This document shows, one piece after another, positions 45,724-55,345 of a stretch of 64,000 nucleotides of DNA. The stretch's first letter is position 1. Every line of letters begins with the position of its first letter. The notes beneath the pieces are model-generated. The model was not told where the DNA came from and searched no databases. It worked only from the letters and a program-made list of their open reading frames with translations. This DNA is from Acinetobacter portensis (lineage in GTDB: Bacteria; Pseudomonadota; Gammaproteobacteria; Pseudomonadales; Moraxellaceae). The stretch covers positions 24,819 to 88,818 of the forward strand of contig NZ_LWRV01000032.1 of NCBI RefSeq assembly GCF_009372215.1. The letters run 5' to 3'. Made by a program: the position numbers and the translations under genes.

Positions 45724-46719
45724 ATGACAACCGATTCAGCATTCAAAACTCCCGATAATCTTGGAATTGCAGTTTATAGCAATAACGCGGAAGCAATTGG
45801 TAATACGCCGTTAGTTCGTATTAATCGCTTAACAAATGGCGCAACTGTGTTAGCAAAAGTTGAAAGTCGTAATCCTGCATTTTCTGTAAAAGACCGTATT
45901 GGTGCAGCACTTATTGCAGATGCCGAAAAACGTGGTGTACTTAAAGCAGGTATGCACATTGTAGAACCTACAAGTGGTAATACAGGTATTGCTTTGGCTT
46001 TTGTTGCTGCTGCGAAAGGTTATGCGATTACTTTAACCATGCCTGCAAGTATGAGTATTGAACGCCGTAAAGTGTTAAAAGCTTTAGGTGCTAATTTAGT
46101 GCTGACAGAACCTGCTAAAGGCATGAAAGGCGCAGTAGAGGAGGCTGAACGTCTTGTTGCTGAGAATCCTGAGTTATATTTCTTACCACAACAATTTGCC
46201 AATCCTGCAAACCCACAAATTCATGAAGAAACAACAGGTCCTGAAATTTGGGCAGCGACTGAAGGTAAAGTTGATATTCTTGTCGCTGGCGTAGGTACGG
46301 GCGGCACCATTACAGGTATTTCACGTTACTTTGAAAAAGTAAAAGGACAAGCGATTTATTCTGTGGCTGTTGAACCTGCGGAATCTCCAATTATTGGTCA
46401 AGCAAAAAAAGGCGAAGACCTAACCCCTGGACCACATAAAATTCAAGGTATTGGTGCAAACTTCATTCCTAAAAACCTAGATTTAGACTTGGTTGATGAA
46501 GTCATTGCAATTGAAAGTGCTGAAGCAATTGAATTTGCCCGTAAATCTGCAACGCAAGAAGGTTTATTTGTGGGTATTTCAAGTGGTGCTGCTTTAGCTG
46601 CTGCTGCAAAACTTGCGGCACGTCCTGAAAATGCAGGAAAAACCATTGTTGCTATTCTTCCTGATACAGGCGAACGTTATTTATCTTCTGTACTTTTTGA
46701 AGACATTTCAGCCGATTAA
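45724..46719 (+). CDS. cysK: Cysteine synthase A (O-acetylserine sulfhydrylase)
   Basis: A 331-residue fold-type II PLP enzyme. The PLP lysine is K56 in [11 protein letters not shown], the substrate loop is [13 protein letters not shown], and the phosphate-binding glycine loop is [26 protein letters not shown] and a late [11 protein letters not shown] match CysK. It forms cysteine from O-acetylserine and sulfide. CysM-type differences (at the entrance to the active site) are not seen. The gene is monocistronic and followed by a terminator. Confidence 0.93.
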   Translation: MTTDSAFKTPDNLGIAVYSNNAEAIGNTPLVRINRLTNGATVLAKVESRNPAFSVKDRIGAALIADAEKRGVLKAGMHIVEPTSGNTGIALAFVAAAKGYAITLTMPASMSIERRKVLKALGANLVLTEPAKGMKGAVEEAERLVAENPELYFLPQQFANPANPQIHEETTGPEIWAATEGKVDILVAGVGTGGTITGISRYFEKVKGQAIYSVAVEPAESPIIGQAKKGEDLTPGPHKIQGIGANFIPKNLDLDLVDEVIAIESAEAIEFARKSATQEGLFVGISSGAALAAAAKLAARPENAGKTIVAILPDTGERYLSSVLFEDISAD

Positions 46720-46745
46720 TAACACGAATTAGTCCTTTTAACCTA

Positions 46746-46782
46746 AAGTAAGAACTTATCAAGTATAGGTTCTTACTTTTTT
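46746..46782 (+). terminator. Intrinsic terminator after cysK
   Basis: AAGTAAGAAC (46746-46755) pairs perfectly with GTTCTTACTT (46769-46778), followed by a T run. Confidence 0.82.
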
Positions 46783-46892
46783 ATAAGTATAAGATTAAAA
46801 TAACAAAGAATATTGTCAATTTTTCACCTTGAAAATGACTCCAAAAAGCAGATGATAGAGACCTGTATTGACATAAAAAGGAATTAATTTAA

Positions 46893-47786
46893 GTGTTCGA
46901 TCTCGATTGCAAAGTACTCAATATATTTTTATACATTTATAAGTATAAGAGTGTGTCTATTGCGGCAGAACACTTAGGTATGACTCAGCCGACCGTGAGT
47001 AATATCTTAAATAGAATTCGCCAACACTATAACGATCCTCTATTTTTACGCATTGGCAATGAAATGATGCCAACAGAGTTATCTAAACAATTATTTCCGT
47101 TGATTAGTGAAGCATTAAATAAAGTCGAAACCATTAATAATTTTAATGTCGCATTTGATGAAACCACATCTCATCAGCAATTTACCTTAGCAATGACCGA
47201 TGTTTCGCATTTGGTTTTATTACCAAAAATTTCTCAATACTTAAAAAAATACGCCCCACATATTCGTTTAAATGTACGTCAAATTACTACCGAAACAACG
47301 TATCAAATGGCGAATGGTGAAATTGATCTTGCACTCGGATTTTTGCCACATTTAGAAAATGGTTTTTATCAACAAAAACTATTTGAGCAATATTACGTTG
47401 TGATTGCATCAAAAAATCATCCTCGCTTAACCGATGAAAACATTACAACTGAGCAATATTTAAAAGAATCGCATATTGATATTGATGCAGGAATTGGTCA
47501 TTACCATATTGAAAATGAGCTTTTAAATTTAGATTTAAAGCGTAATATCTTAATGCGTTTACCCAGTTATTTAGGTGTAGGCTTAGTTGTACAAGAAACT
47601 GATGCCATTGCCACTGTGCCTTATTATTTAAGTGAAGTACTTTTATCGCGTGGTAATTTGCAAATTTTTAATGCGCCAATTTCATTTCCAACATACGCAG
47701 TAAAACAGTATTGGCATATGTCGTGTCATCATAAAACCAGCCATCAATGGTTGCGTAAAATGTTGCATGATATTTTAGTAAAATAA
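46893..47786 (+). CDS. LysR-family transcriptional regulator
   Basis: A 297-residue LysR protein with a GTG start (FDLDCKVLNIFLYIYKYKSV). The HTH has AAEHLGMTQPTVSNILNRIR and LFLRIGNEMMPTEL. The effector domain runs from about residue 92 to the end, with GEIDLALGFLPHLENGF as the hinge region. NahR/LinR-type members begin in a similar way. It precedes an EamA transporter on the same strand by 109 bp. That may be a functional pair, but no operator was identified. The effector is unknown. Confidence 0.85.
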   Translation: MFDLDCKVLNIFLYIYKYKSVSIAAEHLGMTQPTVSNILNRIRQHYNDPLFLRIGNEMMPTELSKQLFPLISEALNKVETINNFNVAFDETTSHQQFTLAMTDVSHLVLLPKISQYLKKYAPHIRLNVRQITTETTYQMANGEIDLALGFLPHLENGFYQQKLFEQYYVVIASKNHPRLTDENITTEQYLKESHIDIDAGIGHYHIENELLNLDLKRNILMRLPSYLGVGLVVQETDAIATVPYYLSEVLLSRGNLQIFNAPISFPTYAVKQYWHMSCHHKTSHQWLRKMLHDILVK

Positions 47787-47894
47787 TCAAATGAATAATT
47801 CCTACACATTCAATCTTTATTTTTAAAAATCAATTAGAAATGACAGTGTGAAGGGAGTACATTTGCCGTACTTTATAGGAACCCCATATTTGTC

Positions 47895-48785
47895 ATGGCA
47901 ATAAGCTGGATACTTTTTACATTAATGGCTGCCTTTATGCAGGCATGGCGTAATGCATTTCAAAAACAACTTAGTGTCACTGTAGATGCTTATGGCGTCA
48001 CACTTGCACGATTTATTTTTGCATTTCCATTGGCAGGTTTGTATTTATCATTTCTATACTATCAGCAACCTGTGAGTCATATCGTAAGTTTTCATTTTAA
48101 GTTTTGGTTATATGTTGGCATTGCATCACTTAGTCAAATTTTAGCGACTATTTTACTCGTACAACTATTTAAGCAAAAAAATTATGCGATTGGTGTTGGT
48201 TTAGCAAAAAGTGAAGCCATTCTTGCGGCAATTATTGGTGTTGCATTGTTGGGTGAACACTTAAGCCTATTGGCTTGGTTAGGGGTCTTTTTAGGTGCAT
48301 TTGCGATTTTTTTATTAAGCAAAGGTGGAATTCAAAGTACGAAGTTTTCTTGGAATACCTTAATTATTGGCACAGGTAGTGGTTTATGTTTTGCCATTAC
48401 ATCGTTATTGGTACGTCAAGCAAGTTTACAGCTTGATATGTTACCTGTATTGCACCGTGCAGCGTGGGTATTATTTACCATTACAGGTATACAATGTTTT
48501 GTTTTGCTGTTTTTTTTATTGATTTTTAAACGTGCCACATTATGGGCATTGTGGAATCGCTTAGGTCTTGTCTTCAGAATTAGTTTTAGTAGTTGTGTTG
48601 CATCAATGGGGTGGTTTACCGCCATGAGTATGCAATCTGTTGCCATTGTGACGACACTTGGGCAAATAGAAATTTTGTTTAGTTTGCTTATTTCGGTGTA
48701 CTTATTTAAAGAAAAATTAGTATCTACAGATCACTGGGGATTATTTTGGGTTGTAATTGCTGCGACCTTAGTCATTTGGGCGTAA
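47895..48785 (+). CDS. EamA/DMT-family transporter
   Basis: This 296-residue protein has ten predicted helices. It opens SWILFTLMAAFMQAWRNAFQK, has the first-repeat end YAIGVGLAKSEAILAAIIGV with helices carrying GEHLS, and a second repeat from about 150. The family exports metabolites. The substrate is unknown. It follows a LysR gene and is ended by a hairpin that also terminates the convergent DUF2147 gene. Confidence 0.82.
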   Translation: MAISWILFTLMAAFMQAWRNAFQKQLSVTVDAYGVTLARFIFAFPLAGLYLSFLYYQQPVSHIVSFHFKFWLYVGIASLSQILATILLVQLFKQKNYAIGVGLAKSEAILAAIIGVALLGEHLSLLAWLGVFLGAFAIFLLSKGGIQSTKFSWNTLIIGTGSGLCFAITSLLVRQASLQLDMLPVLHRAAWVLFTITGIQCFVLLFFLLIFKRATLWALWNRLGLVFRISFSSCVASMGWFTAMSMQSVAIVTTLGQIEILFSLLISVYLFKEKLVSTDHWGLFWVVIAATLVIWA

Positions 48786-48838
48786 ATAAATAATGATGAT
48801 ATTTCTTTCACAAGTGATTTTCTTTTAAATGTCTAAAT

Positions 48839-48870
48839 AAAATAGCTCAACAAAAAGGAGCTATTTTATT
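48839..48870 (+). terminator. Bidirectional terminator between EamA and DUF2147 genes
   Basis: AAAATAGCTC and GAGCTATTTT pair over 10 bp around AACAAAAAG, with T residues on both strands. Confidence 0.75.
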
Positions 48871-48901
48871 GTTTTGGTTTTAAGCCAAATTCAATTTAGA
48901 A

Positions 48902-49342
48902 TTATTGAGTACGAACCCAAGTCTGACCACGTCCTAAAGCAGAAATTCCAATATAACCACGACCACTTAGTGTCTGACCATCTGCAGATAATTTTGCATT
49001 GAAGCTATATGTCTTACCATTTTTAGGATCAATAATTTTTCCATTATCATAACTATTCTTATCAACTTTCTGTAAACCTGAAACAATTTGCAGACCTTGT
49101 AGCTGTTTATTTTGAAATTTACCCGTACAGTCTACACATTTCGCAACATCATTAGGATTTAAAATTTCAATAATTTTAGCGGAAAGAACACCATTTGATG
49201 TTTCGGTAAATTGCACAACAGAAACAGCTTTTTGCGCTTTATCATCAATAGTTTTCCATTTTGTTCCATGTAATGGATCTGCGCCTATTGCCAAGCTAGA
49301 TATAGTAAATAAGCTAATTAAACCTAAACTTCTTTTGAACAT
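48902..49342 (-). CDS. Secreted DUF2147-family protein
   Basis: A 146-residue protein from ATG 49342 (an upstream in-frame ATG at 49360 would lengthen the signal peptide oddly). A signal peptide (MFKRSLGLISLFTISSLAIG, about 20 residues) precedes the DUF2147 core: GTKWKTIDD, VSVVQF, GVLSAKIIEI, two close cysteines in KCVDC, and the final GRGYIGISALGRGQTWVR. Members are periplasmic beta proteins of unknown function, some suspected to bind lipids. The gene is monocistronic and convergent with EamA. Confidence 0.82.
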   Translation of the reverse strand: MFKRSLGLISLFTISSLAIGADPLHGTKWKTIDDKAQKAVSVVQFTETSNGVLSAKIIEILNPNDVAKCVDCTGKFQNKQLQGLQIVSGLQKVDKNSYDNGKIIDPKNGKTYSFNAKLSADGQTLSGRGYIGISALGRGQTWVRTQ

Positions 49343-49559
49343 ATATGTATCCCAATCCATTTGAGAAAATTATTGTGCCTATAAAATACATACAATACAG
49401 GCTAGATTAAAGCGATTAATGAAGATTTACTCGATTAACCTTTAAAATAATATTCACCTGATTGTTCATGTATATTGAATGAGTAGCTGATATAAAGATA
49501 GACAGTATCATTTTATTAACTTAAAACTGATTAAAATAGAAATACTTTGGAGAATAATC

Positions 49560-50609
49560 ATGCCAATTCAAGTATTGGGTTACGCAGCCGAAACATCTAC
49601 AAGCCCACTCGCACCTTATACCTTTGAGCGTCGCGACCCACGAGAAGATGACGTTGTTATTGATGTTGAATATTGTGGTGTGTGTCATTCAGATTTGCAT
49701 CAAGCACGTAATGATTGGGGTTTTAGTACCTATCCAATTGTGCCTGGACATGAAATTGTTGGTCGTGTAACTCAAGTTGGCGTGAAAGCAACAAAATTTA
49801 AGGTCGGTGATTTGGTTGGTATTGGCTGTATGGTCGATTCTTGCCGTACCTGTTCATCTTGCGATGCAGGGCTTGAACAATATTGTGAAGAAGGAAATAC
49901 AGGCACTTATGCCAGTGTCGATCGACATGATGGTCGTACCACGTATGGCGGATATTCAAAAACGATTGTATGTAGTGAAGCTTTTGTATTAAAAGTTCCT
50001 GAAAACTTAGATACCAAAGCCGTTCCACCATTATTATGCGCAGGAATTACTACATGGTCGCCATTACGCCATTGGAATATTGGGGCAGGTTCTAAAGTTG
50101 CTGTGGTGGGCTTAGGTGGTTTGGGTCATATGGCAATTAAATTGGCACATGCCTTAGGTGCAGAAGTTACATTATTCACCCGATCTGCCGATAAAGAAAA
50201 AGATGCGAAAATCTTAGGTGCTCATCATGTGGTGTTGTCTACAGATAAAAACCAAATGAAAGATGTGAGTAATCATTTTGATTTGATTATTGATACTGTT
50301 CCTTATAACCACGATTTAAAACCATATATCCCAACATTGTCTTTAAATGGAACGATTGTACTTGTCGGATATTTAGGTGAAATCAGCACAAATACCGTTC
50401 CACTCATTATGGGGCGTAAATCTGTTGCAGGTTCTTTAATTGGCGGTATTGAAGAAACTCAGGAATTACTCGATTTTTGTGGGAAGCATAATATTGTTTC
50501 AGATGTTGAGATGATTGATATGCAAAGTATTAATGATGCTTATGAGCGCATGCTGAAAAGTGACGTGAAGTATCGATTCGTTATTGATGTGAAAAGTTTA
50601 GTTGAATAG
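49560..50609 (+). CDS. NAD(P)-dependent zinc alcohol dehydrogenase (YahK/cinnamyl-type)
   Basis: A 349-residue MDR enzyme. The catalytic zinc ligands are in GVCHSDLHQ and PGHEIVG, and the structural zinc cysteines in DSCRTCSSCDAGLEQYC. The nucleotide motif GLGGLGHMAIKLA is typical of the NADP-dependent cinnamyl alcohol dehydrogenase / YahK group. YahK acts on broad aldehydes. It has an AGGAGA-like ribosome site (TGGAGAA) before ATG 49560. No partner gene is adjacent. Confidence 0.9.
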   Translation: MPIQVLGYAAETSTSPLAPYTFERRDPREDDVVIDVEYCGVCHSDLHQARNDWGFSTYPIVPGHEIVGRVTQVGVKATKFKVGDLVGIGCMVDSCRTCSSCDAGLEQYCEEGNTGTYASVDRHDGRTTYGGYSKTIVCSEAFVLKVPENLDTKAVPPLLCAGITTWSPLRHWNIGAGSKVAVVGLGGLGHMAIKLAHALGAEVTLFTRSADKEKDAKILGAHHVVLSTDKNQMKDVSNHFDLIIDTVPYNHDLKPYIPTLSLNGTIVLVGYLGEISTNTVPLIMGRKSVAGSLIGGIEETQELLDFCGKHNIVSDVEMIDMQSINDAYERMLKSDVKYRFVIDVKSLVE

Positions 50610-50652
50610 TTTCACTCTTTAGAAAATGATTGAAAAAATCGTCATTCAGTTT

Positions 50653-50680
50653 AAGCCTCATTTATGAGGCTTATTTTATT
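50653..50680 (+). terminator. Intrinsic terminator after the alcohol dehydrogenase gene
   Basis: AAGCCTCA and TGAGGCTT pair around a short loop, followed by ATTTTATTT. Confidence 0.78.
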
Positions 50681-50873
50681 TGTAGATACTCATTTAGAAT
50701 AATCAAACATCATATTATTCAATATAAGAATGTAAAACTTATGAATATTAGAGATATATAAATCTGTATTTATTAAATAGTAAAAAAATATATTCAAAGG
50801 AAATAAAGTTATTTTTCATAATAAAGCCAAATGTTTAGCATATGTGCTAGTTATCGCATTTAGTGAAAAAGAT

Positions 50874-51902
50874 ATGACGAATAAATCAAAACCGTTAATT
50901 GTGACGGTCATTGCGGTTATCGCAATTGCTGCTTTTCTCTATTTCCAAAATAAAGGCACTGAAAACAATACAACGAATACATCTAATAAATCAGAAAAAG
51001 CAGTTGTTATTGCATATCAAACAGGGGTAGATCCATCAAAAGTTGCTCAAGCCGATGGTGAATACGAAAAAGATAGTCAACAGTCCATTCAATGGAAAAA
51101 ATTTGATACAGGTGCCGATGTTGTAAATGCACTTGCATCTGGTGATGTCGATATTGGTAATATCGGAACAAGCCCTCTTGCTGCTGCCGCAAGCCGTGAG
51201 TTACCAATCGAAGTTTTCTTTGTTGCTGCAAAATTAGGTGGCTCTGAAGCTTTAGTTGTGAGCAATAAATCAGGCATTCAAAAACCTGAAGACTTAATTG
51301 GTAAAACCATTGCTGTACCTTTTGTATCTACAGCACATTACAGCTTACTTTCTGCGTTAAAGCATTGGAATATTTCAGAATCTCAAGTCAAAATTGTGAA
51401 CTTACGTCCACCTGAAATTTCAGCAGCGTGGGAACGTGGTGATATTGATGCAACTTATGTTTGGGAACCTGCGCTAAGTAAAGCATCTGCAACAGGTAAA
51501 GTTTTAACAGATTCTAAACAAGTCGGTGATTGGGGCGCTCCAACATTTGATGTATGGGTTGTACGTAAAGACTTTGCACAGAAAAATCCACAATTCTTAA
51601 AATCATTTGCTCAAACATCTTTAAAGAAAATAGATGAATACAATCAAGATTCTAAAGCATTTGAAGCGAATGCAGAGAATTTGAAAAAAATTGCAGATTT
51701 GACAGGTTCAGATGCCAAAGATATTCCATTGTTGTTATCGGGAAATATTTATTTAAACCAAGCTCAACAAGCGCAAATTTTTGATGGTGAATTTGCGAAG
51801 AATATTTTTGATACAGCAACATTCTTAAAAACTCAAGGCAAAGTAGATGCAGTAAAAGTAAGCTACAAAGACAATGTAACTTCTGAGTTTGTTAAGCCTT
51901 AA
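50874..51902 (+). CDS. tauA: Taurine ABC transporter substrate-binding protein
   Basis: A 342-residue periplasmic binding protein of the NMT1/TauA group. ATG 50874 (MTNKSKPLIVTVIAVIAIAA) gives a signal or anchor, followed by a Thr/Asn-rich linker and the core VVIAYQTGVDPSKVAQADGE, IGNIGTSPLAAAASRELPIE and YVWEPALSKASATG. It captures taurine or a related alkanesulfonate for import. It is the first gene of tauABCD, each gene nearly touching the next. No LysR (Cbl-like) regulator is present beside it. Confidence 0.9.
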   Translation: MTNKSKPLIVTVIAVIAIAAFLYFQNKGTENNTTNTSNKSEKAVVIAYQTGVDPSKVAQADGEYEKDSQQSIQWKKFDTGADVVNALASGDVDIGNIGTSPLAAAASRELPIEVFFVAAKLGGSEALVVSNKSGIQKPEDLIGKTIAVPFVSTAHYSLLSALKHWNISESQVKIVNLRPPEISAAWERGDIDATYVWEPALSKASATGKVLTDSKQVGDWGAPTFDVWVVRKDFAQKNPQFLKSFAQTSLKKIDEYNQDSKAFEANAENLKKIADLTGSDAKDIPLLLSGNIYLNQAQQAQIFDGEFAKNIFDTATFLKTQGKVDAVKVSYKDNVTSEFVKP

Positions 51903-51912
51903 GGATGTAAAA

Positions 51913-52698
51913 ATGAGTATCTTAAAAGCTGAAAACATTACATTAACGTACCCAAATCAGGACGTTTCTGTACTGAAAAATATTAACTTAGAGATTCATG
52001 AATCATCTTTAACGGTGATTTTGGGAGAATCAGGTTGCGGTAAAACCACTTTGTTAAATATTTTGGCAGGTTTTCAGAAAGTAAACTCTGGCGCTGTAAA
52101 AATTGATGATGAAGTTCTTGTCGCACCTGATGCACGCCGTGCTGTGGTGTTTCAAGAACACGCATTATTGCCTTGGTTAAGTGTGGCAGATAATGTCGCA
52201 TTTTCCTTGAAGCTTAAAGGCTTAAAAGCGAATGAAATTAAAACTCAAGTCGATTCTATTCTAAATACCGTTGGTTTAGCTCACGTTGCAAATTCAAATA
52301 TTTGGGAGCTTTCTGGTGGAATGAAGCAACGCGTTGGTATTGCTCGCGCTTTAATTAGTCATGCGCCCTTTATTTTATTAGATGAACCATTTGCAGCTTT
52401 AGATGCGTTTACACGTGAAAACATGCAAGAGTTTGTCCTAAATTTATGGATTAAGGAAAACAAAGGTTTTTTCCTCATTACGCATGATATTGAAGAAGCT
52501 TTGTTATTGAGTAATCAATTGGTTTTAATGACGGCTCGACCAGGAACAATTGTTGAAACATTACATTTAGATTTTGCTCAACGATATAAAAATGGTGAGT
52601 CAATTCGTTCAATTAAGTCTGATGCGAAATTTATTCAACTTCGTGAACAGCTATTTGAACGTTTAAAAAATCAAAAGTTACATGCATTGGAGATATAA
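51913..52698 (+). CDS. tauB: Taurine ABC transporter ATP-binding protein
   Basis: A 261-residue ABC ATPase from ATG 51913, preceded by AAGGA (51901-51905). An upstream in-frame start would overlap tauA. Motifs: Walker A GESGCGKTT, Q-loop VFQEHALLPW, signature LSGGMKQR, Walker B FILLDEPFAALD, H-loop LITHDIEEALLL. It energises uptake with TauC. The stop is immediately followed by the tauC ATG. Confidence 0.92.
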   Translation: MSILKAENITLTYPNQDVSVLKNINLEIHESSLTVILGESGCGKTTLLNILAGFQKVNSGAVKIDDEVLVAPDARRAVVFQEHALLPWLSVADNVAFSLKLKGLKANEIKTQVDSILNTVGLAHVANSNIWELSGGMKQRVGIARALISHAPFILLDEPFAALDAFTRENMQEFVLNLWIKENKGFFLITHDIEEALLLSNQLVLMTARPGTIVETLHLDFAQRYKNGESIRSIKSDAKFIQLREQLFERLKNQKLHALEI

Positions 52699-53574
52699 AT
52701 GAGTATTCAAACACAACAGATTGCTCAGAAATCTATCTCGACTATAAACGAAGAACATCTGCAGGCAAAAGTCACGCTTTCTCGTAAAATTCAGCAATAT
52801 GTGAAAGGGCATTTGAGTTTAGTTTTAAGTATTTCAAGTGTACTCAGCATTCTTGCACTTTGGTTCTTAATTACTGCATTACATATTGTTCCTGAATTGT
52901 TTTTACCAAGCCCTGCAGCAGTGTGGAAAAAATTTATAACCGTTAGCCAAGATGGCTTTATGAAAGCGACGCTTTGGCAACATCTTGCGGAAAGTATTGG
53001 TCGTGTTTTCACTGCATTAATTGCAGCAGTTGTAATTGGCGTTCCTGTCGGCTTGTGGATGGGACTAAATAAATGGGTACGTGCTGTAATAGATCCATTG
53101 GTTGAATTATTGCGTCCAATTCCACCTTTGGCATATTTACCTTTATTGGTGATTTGGTTTGGTATTGGTGAAACTACGAAAATTCTCTTAATTTTCTTTT
53201 CAATTCTAGCGCCAGTCATTATTAGTTCAACACACGGCGTGATTAGCCATCAACAAAACCGTGAACGTGCAGCTTTGTCTTTAGGTGCAACACGCTTACA
53301 AGTTTTACAGTATGTGATTTTACCTACAGCATTACCTCATATTCTAACGGGTATTCGCATTGGGCTTGGCGTAGGTTGGTCAACACTTGTAGCTGCAGAG
53401 TTAGTCGCAGCAGATCGTGGAATTGGTTTTATGGTGCAGTCTGCGGCACAGTTTTTAATTACAGATACAGTTATTCTCGGCATTATCGTGATTGCGGTTG
53501 TGGCGGTGAGTTTTGAAATATTACTTCGGTGGTTACAAAAACAGTTAGCACCTTGGTATGGACAACAGTTGTAG
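52699..53574 (+). CDS. tauC: Taurine ABC transporter permease
   Basis: A 291-residue BPD-type inner-membrane permease with six predicted helices after a polar N terminus of about 35 residues. The coupling motif is RERAALSLGATRLQVLQYVILPTALP (the EAA loop, here ERAALSLGATR). The ATG abuts the tauB stop codon. It forms the membrane channel for taurine or sulfonate. Confidence 0.9.
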   Translation: MSIQTQQIAQKSISTINEEHLQAKVTLSRKIQQYVKGHLSLVLSISSVLSILALWFLITALHIVPELFLPSPAAVWKKFITVSQDGFMKATLWQHLAESIGRVFTALIAAVVIGVPVGLWMGLNKWVRAVIDPLVELLRPIPPLAYLPLLVIWFGIGETTKILLIFFSILAPVIISSTHGVISHQQNRERAALSLGATRLQVLQYVILPTALPHILTGIRIGLGVGWSTLVAAELVAADRGIGFMVQSAAQFLITDTVILGIIVIAVVAVSFEILLRWLQKQLAPWYGQQL

Positions 53575-53584
53575 AAGATTAGTT

Positions 53585-54430
53585 ATGTCATTACAAATTA
53601 AAGAAATTAACCCAAACATCGGTGCAATTATTGAAGGTTTAGATTTAAACCAACTCAATGATCAATCTATTCAAGATATTCATAGTGCTTTATTGAAACA
53701 TCAAGTGATTTTCTTTAGAAAGCAGCAACTCACTGCTCAATCACAAGTTCAATTAGCAAAAACTTTTGGAACTTTGCATATTCATCCTATTTATCCATCT
53801 ATGGATGATGCGCCTGAAGTGATTGTTCTAGATAGTCATCGACAAGATTTACGTGATAATGATCTTTGGCATACAGATGTGACATTCAGCCAAACACCAC
53901 CATTAGGTTGTGTACTTCAAGCCATTAAAATTCCTGAATTTGGCGGTGATACGCTTTGGGCAAGTGGTACTGCTGCATTTAATGCTTTAACGAGTGATCT
54001 ACAAAATAAGCTTCGTGGCTTAACTGCGACCCATGACATTCGTAAATCATTTCCAATAGAACGCTTTGGTACAACACCTGAGGATCGCGAGCGTTTAGAA
54101 AACTCATTCCGTAAAAATCCACCTGTAGTGCATCCTGTGGTACGAAGCCATCCTGAAACTGGTGAGGATATTCTGTTTGTCAATGAAGGGTTTAGCACTC
54201 GAATTAACGAGCTTTCTGAAGCTGAAAGTGATGAATTGTTAAATTTCCTATTTGAACATGCCGTAAAAGAAGAATTTCATTTACGTTGGACATGGCAAGA
54301 GGGCGACGTCGCAATTTGGGATAATCGCTGTACGCAACACAAGGCTTTATTTGATTATGGAGATGCACATCGAATTATGCACCGTGCAACGGTAAATGGT
54401 TCAATTCCGTATTTCAAAAAAGCAAGTTGA
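53585..54430 (+). CDS. tauD: Taurine dioxygenase, Fe(II)/2-oxoglutarate dependent
   Basis: A 281-residue TauD family enzyme. It releases sulfite from taurine, using O2 and 2-oxoglutarate. The iron ligands H96 and D98 (DLWHTDVTF) and a late His (DAHRIMHRATV) are present, with the 2-oxoglutarate arginine in HRIMHR. ATG 53585 follows the tauC stop by 10 bp. The last gene of the operon, followed by a terminator. Specificity for taurine is inferred from the neighbours. Confidence 0.92.
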   Translation: MSLQIKEINPNIGAIIEGLDLNQLNDQSIQDIHSALLKHQVIFFRKQQLTAQSQVQLAKTFGTLHIHPIYPSMDDAPEVIVLDSHRQDLRDNDLWHTDVTFSQTPPLGCVLQAIKIPEFGGDTLWASGTAAFNALTSDLQNKLRGLTATHDIRKSFPIERFGTTPEDRERLENSFRKNPPVVHPVVRSHPETGEDILFVNEGFSTRINELSEAESDELLNFLFEHAVKEEFHLRWTWQEGDVAIWDNRCTQHKALFDYGDAHRIMHRATVNGSIPYFKKAS

Positions 54431-54462
54431 TTCTAAAATGCTTACATAGAAATTTTAGATAT

Positions 54463-54491
54463 AAAAAGCCCTAAAAAATTAGGGCTTTTTT
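54463..54491 (+). terminator. Intrinsic terminator after tauD
   Basis: AAAAAGCCCTAA and TTAGGGCTTTTT pair over 12 bp around AAAA. Confidence 0.88.
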
Positions 54492-54753
54492 ATTCTGTTT
54501 TCTTAACTTTTTATAAATATTGAACAGAGAACATGATTCCGCACAGAGCTTAGACTTTTTAATTGTTATTAAAGCTAAAAATTTACTAAATAATATCTGA
54601 CTATATATCAATTGCTTGAAGTGCAGCATGAAATGATACCGTGTAAGTAAGATGAGTATTTCAAAATATTAACAATATAATTTATATAAATTACAATGTA
54701 TTAGACTATGAAAAACAAAAACCATTGGTGTAAAGCAAAGATCCGCAAGATTC
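54492..54753. other. Gene-free AT-rich interval before the haem island
   Basis: About 260 bp between the tauD terminator and the promoter of the sigma factor. I saw no ORF with a ribosome site, no palindrome of note and no repeat. Confidence 0.5.
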
Positions 54754-54784
54754 TTGACTTTTGTTAATGATAATTATTATCATT
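54754..54784 (+). promoter_or_regulatory. Fur-controlled promoter of the haem-uptake sigma factor
   Basis: TTGACT at 54754-54759 is a -35 box. The 19-bp perfect palindrome AATGATAATTATTATCATT (54766-54784) contains a full 7-1-7 Fur box (14 of 14 defined positions) and covers the -10 region (TATTAT or TATCAT). Iron-bound Fur would block RNA polymerase here. Confidence 0.85.
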
Positions 54785-54814
54785 TGATCGGTATTTATTT
54801 AGAGTCTGATCGAA

Positions 54815-55345
54815 GTGAACAATTTTACAATACATATAGATCAGTTATATCGAAATCATCAAAGTTGGCTTCATCAATGGCTAAAATATAAATTAGGAAA
54901 TGCAGATCAAGCTGCCGATATTGTTCAAGACACCTTTATTAAGCTTATACAAACTCGTGATGAATTATTGGGAGTGAAAGAACCACGTGCATATCTAACG
55001 TCAATCGCAAAAAACTTACTTATCGATCAAGTTCGCCGTAAAAAAATTGAACAAGCTTATTTAGATGGTTTGAGTCAACTGGAATATATGCTTGAGACGG
55101 TAGCATCTCCTGAAGATCAATTAGAAATTATTCAAGCAATTAATCAATTGTGTAAGGCTTTAGACGATGTTTCACAAAAAGCCCAACATGCATTTATTCT
55201 GCATTATTTGGAAGGGTATACCCATAAAGAAACTGCGGAAAAGATTGGTGTTTCGACTAAAATGATTCAAAAATATTTGGCAGCTTGTTTGGTACGTTGC
55301 TATCAAGTACGTTCAGAAATGGATTGTATTTTTAAATGGCAATAG
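54815..55345 (+). CDS. FecI-like ECF sigma factor
   Basis: A 176-residue sigma-70 family ECF factor with a GTG start (NNFTIHIDQLYRNHQSWLHQWLK). Region 2 contains NADQAADIVQDTFIKLIQTRD and EPRAYLTSIAKNLLIDQVRRK. Region 4 contains YLEGYTHKETAEKIGVSTKM. It probably directs RNA polymerase to the receptor promoter downstream when haem is sensed. The 3' end overlaps fecR by 10 bp. The upstream Fur box means it is made only when iron is low. Confidence 0.9.
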   Translation: MNNFTIHIDQLYRNHQSWLHQWLKYKLGNADQAADIVQDTFIKLIQTRDELLGVKEPRAYLTSIAKNLLIDQVRRKKIEQAYLDGLSQLEYMLETVASPEDQLEIIQAINQLCKALDDVSQKAQHAFILHYLEGYTHKETAEKIGVSTKMIQKYLAACLVRCYQVRSEMDCIFKWQ